The translations under genes and the position numbers were made by a program. Of a DNA stretch of 6,400 bases, positions 5,084 to 6,400 are shown piece by piece (position 1 is the stretch's first letter; the number at the start of each line of letters is the position of its first letter). Below the pieces are notes generated by a model. It worked only from the letters and a program-made list of their open reading frames with translations, did no database searches and was not told the DNA's origin. Source of the DNA: an uncultured Eubacteriales bacterium (GTDB lineage Bacteria > Bacillota > Clostridia > Lachnospirales > Lachnospiraceae); the NCBI GenBank assembly GCA_900544525.1, contig UQVN01000201.1:1-6400 (forward strand). Direction: 5' to 3'.

Positions 5084-6400
5084 GTGGAATATGAAAGACC
5101 AGATCCAGAACAGTTATTAGAGAAAATCAAACGAGAAGAAAAAAAAGAGAGCGAGCAAAAAAGAGGAAAGTTAAAAATATTTGTCGGTTTTGCGGCTGGA
5201 GTTGGGAAGACCTATGCCATGTTAGAAGCGGCACATATTGCAAAAGACAATGGAGTGGATGTAGTAGCAGGTTATATTGAACCTCATGCTCGACCAGAGA
5301 CGAGCGCAATGCTAGAGGGAATAGAAACCTTACCCTTTCTTATGGTAGAATATAAAGGGATTCAATTAAGAGAATTTTCTTTAGATGAAGCTTTAAAAAG
5401 AAAGCCACAGTTATTGTTAGTAGACGAGTTAGCCCATACAAATGCAGAAGGGTTACGCCATCAAAAACGATATCAAGATATTGAGGAAATTTTAGATGCA
5501 GGTATTAATGTATATACGACAGTGAATATTCAACACCTAGAAAGTATCAATGATATGGTGGGAAACATTACAGGAATTCGTGTAAAAGAACGAATTCCAG
5601 ATTCGGTATTTGATCATGCGGATCAGGTTGAAGTGGTAGATATTGAGCCAGATGATTTAATTGCTCGCTTGAAAGAGGGGAAAATTTATAAAAAGAGTCA
5701 GGCGGAAAAGGCATTAAATAATTTTTTTGCAAAAGAAAAGTTAATTGCGCTTCGTGAAATTACTCTAAGAAGAACAGCGGATCGGGTAAATCATCTTATT
5801 TTGTTAGAGCAAAAACAAAAGGGAACGAGAGAATATTCAACGGGAGAACATATTTTAACGTGTATTTCCCCTTCGCCTACTTGTGCAAAGGTAATTCGTA
5901 CAGCATCAAGACTTTCGTATGCTTTTAACGGTCATTTTACTGCTTTGTATGTGGAAACGCCAGCAATTCAAGAAGCGGATGTAAAGGTGAAAAAATTATT
6001 AGAAGAAAATATAAAATTGGCAAAGGATTTAGGAGCAGAAATTGCTACAGTGTTTGGAGAAGATATTGCATATCAGATTGCGGAATATGCAAAATTTAGT
6101 AATGTTTCAAAAGTTGTTCTTGGAAGAACAAACCATAAGATTTTATTTGGGCAAACAAAAGGAAGTTTATCGGAGCAGATTGCCCAATATGCTCCGAATT
6201 TAGATATTTATATTATTCCAGATAATCAGGCATGGTCAAAAAAAGGAAAAAGAAAGTTTGTGAGGGAACAGAAAAAAGAGATAGTAAAACATCATAAAAA
6301 AGATTGGAAAGATCTTGGAAAGACATTGATAATTTCTTTTGTTATAACAGTCATTGGGAATTGGTTTGCCTATATGGATTTTTCTGAATCTAATATTATT
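5084..6400 (+). CDS. kdpD: KdpD, sensor histidine kinase for K+ / osmotic stress (N-terminal part, runs off the window)
   Basis: KdpD senses low K+ or osmotic stress and phosphorylates the regulator KdpE to induce the kdp operon. A GTG start at 5084 opens a frame of 439 codons with no stop to the window edge. The cytoplasmic KdpD domain (about 28-240) has a Walker A-like GFAAGVGKT (35-43), a Walker B LLLVDELAHTN (110-120) and TVNIQHLES (146-154). A universal stress protein (USP) domain follows (about 255-379), ending in an LGRTNHK...GSLSEQI nucleotide-binding-like segment. It contains S262-x-S264, then 20 residues, then FTALY (285-289), the signature reported for c-di-AMP binding in S. aureus KdpD. 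A basic linker leads to a first membrane helix near 412-430. The remaining helices, the GAF region and the kinase core lie outside. The membrane helix argues for a full-length sensor, not one of the short KdpD forms that end after the USP domain. Confidence 0.95.
   Translation, partial: MEYERPDPEQLLEKIKREEKKESEQKRGKLKIFVGFAAGVGKTYAMLEAAHIAKDNGVDVVAGYIEPHARPETSAMLEGIETLPFLMVEYKGIQLREFSLDEALKRKPQLLLVDELAHTNAEGLRHQKRYQDIEEILDAGINVYTTVNIQHLESINDMVGNITGIRVKERIPDSVFDHADQVEVVDIEPDDLIARLKEGKIYKKSQAEKALNNFFAKEKLIALREITLRRTADRVNHLILLEQKQKGTREYSTGEHILTCISPSPTCAKVIRTASRLSYAFNGHFTALYVETPAIQEADVKVKKLLEENIKLAKDLGAEIATVFGEDIAYQIAEYAKFSNVSKVVLGRTNHKILFGQTKGSLSEQIAQYAPNLDIYIIPDNQAWSKKGKRKFVREQKKEIVKHHKKDWKDLGKTLIISFVITVIGNWFAYMDFSESNII

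Noticed and set aside
5127..5309. 60-codon minus-strand ORF inside kdpD
   Set aside because: Antisense to the Walker A region of KdpD, whose frame is open and motif-complete; no independent evidence.

Overview
The window carries most of a high-affinity potassium uptake (Kdp) operon, all on the + strand: a 33-codon small membrane ORF, kdpF, kdpA, kdpB, kdpC and the first 439 codons of kdpD, which runs off the right edge. The AT-rich composition, strong AGGAGG-type ribosome binding sites, A/T-ending codons and the sequence character of KdpA, KdpB and KdpC point to a low-GC Firmicute, probably a clostridial (Lachnospiraceae-like) anaerobe. The family-level assignment is an inference from style, not from a search.

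Layout. Positions 1-240 are an AT-rich upstream region with no convincing gene. It holds a perfect 8-bp direct repeat with an 11-bp period (a plausible response-regulator site), weak promoter-like hexamers and a perfect 8-bp hairpin. Two micro-genes follow: 241-342 (33 aa, unnamed single-span protein) and 390-467 (25 aa, KdpF). kdpA (498-2204), kdpB (2245-4299) and kdpC (4336-4974) follow with gaps of 30 to 40 bases, each with its own Shine-Dalgarno sequence. A 109-base gap containing a terminator-like hairpin separates the transporter genes from the sensor gene kdpD (GTG start at 5084).

How the parts work together. KdpA is the K+ channel-like subunit and KdpB the P-type ATPase; KdpC and KdpF are accessory or stabilising subunits. 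KdpD is the membrane sensor kinase that, with its response regulator KdpE (not in the window), normally switches the operon on under K+ limitation or osmotic stress. All diagnostic catalytic and selectivity residues of KdpA and KdpB appear intact. The visible part of KdpD contains the S-x-S-x20-F-T-A-x-Y signature reported for cyclic di-AMP binding by the Staphylococcus aureus KdpD universal stress domain, which suggests second-messenger input to this system.

Overall this is a known type of operon. The less ordinary points are the conserved-looking micro-ORF ahead of kdpF, the candidate KdpE site, the internal hairpin before kdpD and the c-di-AMP signature. I see no evidence for an entirely new system here.
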